Below, piece by piece: positions 6,440 to 8,595 of a DNA stretch of 8,595 nucleotides. Numbering within the stretch: position 1 is the first letter of the stretch; every line of letters begins with the position of its first letter. Below the pieces are notes generated by a model. It ran no database searches. It was given only the letters and a program-made list of their open reading frames with translations, and was not told the origin of the DNA. A program made the translations under genes and the position numbers. The stretch comes from an uncultured Bacilli bacterium (GTDB taxonomy: Bacteria; Bacillota_I; Bacilli_A; RFN20; CAG-826): positions 1 through 8,595 of the forward strand of contig CAKPJO010000066.1 of NCBI GenBank assembly GCA_934162685.1. Reading direction: 5' to 3'.

Positions 6440-6467
6440 AAAAAGACTATGAATCAAATCATAGCCT
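6440..6467 (-). terminator. Rho-independent terminator after purB
   Basis: On the minus strand AGGCTATGA (6459-6467) pairs with TCATAGTCT (6444-6452) over 9 bp with one G-U wobble around a 6-nt loop, followed by a T-run (6444-6440). It lies 8 nt after the purB stop codon and separates the purine genes from the metal-resistance promoter. Confidence 0.82.
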
Positions 6468-6475
6468 AATTAAAT

Positions 6476-7777
6476 TTACTCTAATCCAACTCTTTTATAG
6501 ATATACGGAACATTCTTTAAGAAATCAGTATTATTAAAGATGTTTTCAATATCTTCATTAGATAAATGCGATTTTATAAAATCATTTTTCTTTAACTCTT
6601 CTTTAAAATCTAAAGTAAAGTTAGAATTATATACTTTGTTTGCGCATATTTGCACGTTATCATATGCTTCTTCTCTTGATACACCTGATTCAATTAATTT
6701 AGTTAATACTTTTTCGCTATATAATAATCCTTTAGTTTTATATATATTAGCGATAATATTATCTTCATTAATAACAAGACCATTAATAATTCTTGTCATT
6801 CTTTTTAGCATATAAGAAATAAGTGTTAAGGCGTCAAGGAAAATAATTCTTTCATTTGACGAATGGGATATATCACGTTCATGATATAAACAAATATTAT
6901 CATAGCTTGCAAAACTATAACCACGTACAAGTCTTGCTAACCCTGAGATATTTTCTAAACCAATTGGATTATGTTTATGTGGCATTGCGCTACTACCCTT
7001 TTGGTCTTTAGAAAAATATTCATTTACTTCATTAATTTCCGTACGCGATAAATTTCTAAATTCCACTGCCACATTTTCTAAGTGCGTTGCTATTAAACTA
7101 ATAATATTTAAATAATTAGTGTGCACATCACGAGCAATAACTTGGGTTGCAATACGTGGTGTTAATAAATTAAATTTATGAGCAACATAATTTTCCACTT
7201 CTGGATCAGTCATTAAAAAATTACCAACCGCTCCTTCTAATTTAATTACGCACAATTCTTTTTGGGCATTTATCAAACGATCTTTATTGCGCTTTAATTC
7301 ATCATAAAAACGGGCAAATTTTAAACCAAAAGAAGTAATTTCTCCATGGACACCATGAGTTCTTGCTACACATTTTAAGTTTTTATATTTTAATGCTTTT
7401 TCTTTATATGCTTCTAATAATTTATCAATAGTGGGATATAGTTTATTCGTAGCTTCGTTATAAATAAGCGACATCGCACTATCAACGACATCAGTGGATG
7501 TTAAGCCATAATGGAACCATCTTTTTTCTTCGCCTAAGTTTTCACTTATTGAACGCGTAAAAGCAATTACATCATGTTTATAAATAGTTTCTAGATAATT
7601 AATGCGATCTACATCTACTTTCGCTTTTTCTTTAATTAATTGATAATCGCTATTAGGAATTTTACCTAATTTAACATTAGCTTCGATAACCGCTAATTCG
7701 ATATCAAGAAATTTGTTATAACGGTTTTCTAAAGTAAATAAGTTAGAAATTTCTTTATCATCATAACGATCAATCAT
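6476..7777 (-). CDS. purB: Adenylosuccinate lyase
   Basis: This cytoplasmic homotetrameric enzyme of the fumarase/aspartase superfamily cleaves adenylosuccinate to AMP plus fumarate, and SAICAR to AICAR plus fumarate, in purine synthesis. The 433-residue length is normal. Conserved blocks are KHDVIAF (H68), HYGLTSTDVVDSA (89-101), ARTHGVHGEITSFGLK (H141, the likely general acid by analogy with B. subtilis) and the signature GSSAMPHKHNP (261-271), whose Ser262/263 loop holds the catalytic base. HERDISHSSNER (299-310) is also typical. The ATG shares one base with the stop codon of the upstream purA gene (TAATG), and AGGTG 7 nt before it lies within purA, so the two are co-transcribed and probably coupled. 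A terminator follows. No purine operator is visible because the operon's 5' end is outside the window. Confidence 0.97.
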   Translation of the reverse strand: MIDRYDDKEISNLFTLENRYNKFLDIELAVIEANVKLGKIPNSDYQLIKEKAKVDVDRINYLETIYKHDVIAFTRSISENLGEEKRWFHYGLTSTDVVDSAMSLIYNEATNKLYPTIDKLLEAYKEKALKYKNLKCVARTHGVHGEITSFGLKFARFYDELKRNKDRLINAQKELCVIKLEGAVGNFLMTDPEVENYVAHKFNLLTPRIATQVIARDVHTNYLNIISLIATHLENVAVEFRNLSRTEINEVNEYFSKDQKGSSAMPHKHNPIGLENISGLARLVRGYSFASYDNICLYHERDISHSSNERIIFLDALTLISYMLKRMTRIINGLVINEDNIIANIYKTKGLLYSEKVLTKLIESGVSREEAYDNVQICANKVYNSNFTLDFKEELKKNDFIKSHLSNEDIENIFNNTDFLKNVPYIYKRVGLE

Positions 7778-8595
7778 TATAAGTCACCTAAAATTAAAGT
7801 ATCTTTACGGTCACTACCAACAGATAAAATAGATACTTTAACTCCTAAATAGTTTTCAATAAATCTAATATAATCTTGAGCTTCTTTTGGTAAATCATTA
7901 AATGAATGAATATCATCTTTATTAAAGTCAAAGCCTTTCATATCAACATAAATAGGTTTTGCACGTAAATATGCGCTATTAGTGGCGGGAATTGTATCAA
8001 TTTCTTTTCCATCTAATTCATATTTAACACAAATTTTTAAATCACCAATACCACATAATACATCAAATAATGTTAAAGCAATTGATGTCGCACCAGTCAT
8101 CATTACATTTCTTTTTAATAAAACTAAATCAAGGAAACCGACACGACGTGGACGGCGAGTAACAGTTCCATATTCATGACCTTTTTCTCTAATTAAATTG
8201 CCTAAATCATTATCTAATTCTGTTGGGAATGGACCATTTCCAACTCTTGTTGTATATGCTTTAACAATACCAACAATGCGATCAATCTTTTTAGGAGAGA
8301 TACCAGCACCTTGAGGAACATAGTTACTTGATGGTGAACTACTTGTAACATAAGGATATGTACCACGATCAATATCAAGCATTAATCCTTGAGCACCTTC
8401 AAATAAAATTTTCTTACCTTCATCATAAGCTTTATTTATTAAAACTGTAGTATCAACAATATGATCTTTTAAAACTTCTCCCACTTCTAACAAAGAATTA
8501 TATAATTCATCAACATCATATTCTTTTAAGCCTAAGGCTCCTGCAACCAAAGCTTTATCTGTTCCATGACCTTTGTATGTCTGAGCAAATGAACC
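7777..8595 (-). CDS. purA: Adenylosuccinate synthetase (N-terminal ~155 residues beyond the window)
   Basis: This enzyme uses GTP and aspartate to convert IMP to adenylosuccinate, the substrate of the next gene's product PurB. The frame is open to the right edge: 272 residues are present of about 430. Fragment positions: LFEGAQG (64-70) with the IMP-contacting Gln69, LDIDRGTYPYVTSS (73-86), KAYTTRVGNGPFPTEL (112-127), the aspartate loop region GTVTRRPRR (143-151), FDVL (177-180) around the guanine-binding Asp178, and SVGSDR (258-263). The N-terminal GTP P-loop and catalytic Asp/His lie outside the window. Several usually constant positions differ from E. coli and B. subtilis PurA: SSSPSSNY (85-92) replaces the segment ending AGG, TVTRRPRR replaces TTTGRPRR, and GSDR replaces GPDR. 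The operon with purB makes the cellular PurA role by far the most likely. Confidence 0.95.
   Translation of the reverse strand, partial: GSFAQTYKGHGTDKALVAGALGLKEYDVDELYNSLLEVGEVLKDHIVDTTVLINKAYDEGKKILFEGAQGLMLDIDRGTYPYVTSSSPSSNYVPQGAGISPKKIDRIVGIVKAYTTRVGNGPFPTELDNDLGNLIREKGHEYGTVTRRPRRVGFLDLVLLKRNVMMTGATSIALTLFDVLCGIGDLKICVKYELDGKEIDTIPATNSAYLRAKPIYVDMKGFDFNKDDIHSFNDLPKEAQDYIRFIENYLGVKVSILSVGSDRKDTLILGDL

Noticed and set aside
1854..8179. Plus-strand open frames of 65-100 codons (1854-2156, 4435-4701, 5017-5253, 6540-6815, 7982-8179)
   Set aside because: Each lies wholly inside a well-recognised minus-strand gene, has no recognisable domain, and is explained as antisense shadow.
1..8595. 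Reassigned TGA codon (Mollicutes code 4)
   Set aside because: Tryptophans checked in the MATE and metal-ATPase genes use TGG, and I found no in-frame TGA in the MATE frame. The absence of TGA stops among seven genes is too small a sample.
7777..8595. PurZ-like phage enzyme for 2-aminoadenine synthesis
   Set aside because: The divergent loops prompted the idea, but overlap with a full-length purB and the absence of any phage gene point to cellular PurA. The N-terminal half needed to distinguish them is outside the window.
1..8595. Defence island, prophage, insertion sequence or CRISPR array
   Set aside because: No transposase, integrase, direct-repeat array, terminal inverted repeats or defence-associated domains were seen. 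Gene content and base composition look uniform across the window.

Overview
The window is AT-rich (GC roughly 30% by eye). Every gene I can support lies on the minus strand, so transcription runs from high to low coordinates. The content is ordinary low-GC Firmicutes/Bacilli: purA-purB, a CadA-type metal ATPase under an ArsR/SmtB repressor, an ABC-2 exporter and a MATE exporter. Tryptophan is encoded by TGG wherever I checked. The seven visible stop codons are six TAA and one TAG, with no TGA. This suggests standard code 11 in an AT-rich Bacilli/Erysipelotrichia-like or Mollicutes-related organism; I cannot place it further.

Layout in the direction of transcription (right to left). (1) 8595-6476: purA (5' part outside the window) and purB overlap by one base and end at a hairpin terminator (6440-6467). 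They make AMP from IMP. (2) 6406-3771: a consensus promoter (TTGACA-16 bp-TATAAT) followed by a TGAA-N6-TTCA operator drives an ArsR/SmtB-family regulator, a free-standing 72-residue HMA metal-binding protein, and a P1B-2 (Zn/Cd/Pb-type) ATPase that lacks its own N-terminal HMA domain. The unit ends at a strong hairpin (3714-3752). (3) 3695-1376: an ABC ATPase and its 522-residue membrane partner overlap by 8 bp and end at a terminator (1325-1356). (4) 1302-1: a MATE-family transporter with its own likely promoter runs off the left edge.

The metal-resistance unit is the most interesting part. Its regulator keeps the alpha5 zinc site (D101, H103, H114, E117) but lacks the N-terminal cysteine pair of plasmid pI258 CadC. 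A second operator-like site, matching the first at 15 of 19 positions, lies between the regulator and the HMA gene, beside a small hairpin with a T-run. The HMA domain is split from the ATPase, and a -1 shift at the HMA stop codon would happen to join the two frames.

Three starts were moved inward from the longest open frame because a clear Shine-Dalgarno sequence selects the inner ATG (ABC ATPase, HMA protein, ArsR regulator). No RNA genes, mobile elements, CRISPR arrays or long intergenic gaps were seen, and nothing looks like a wholly new system.
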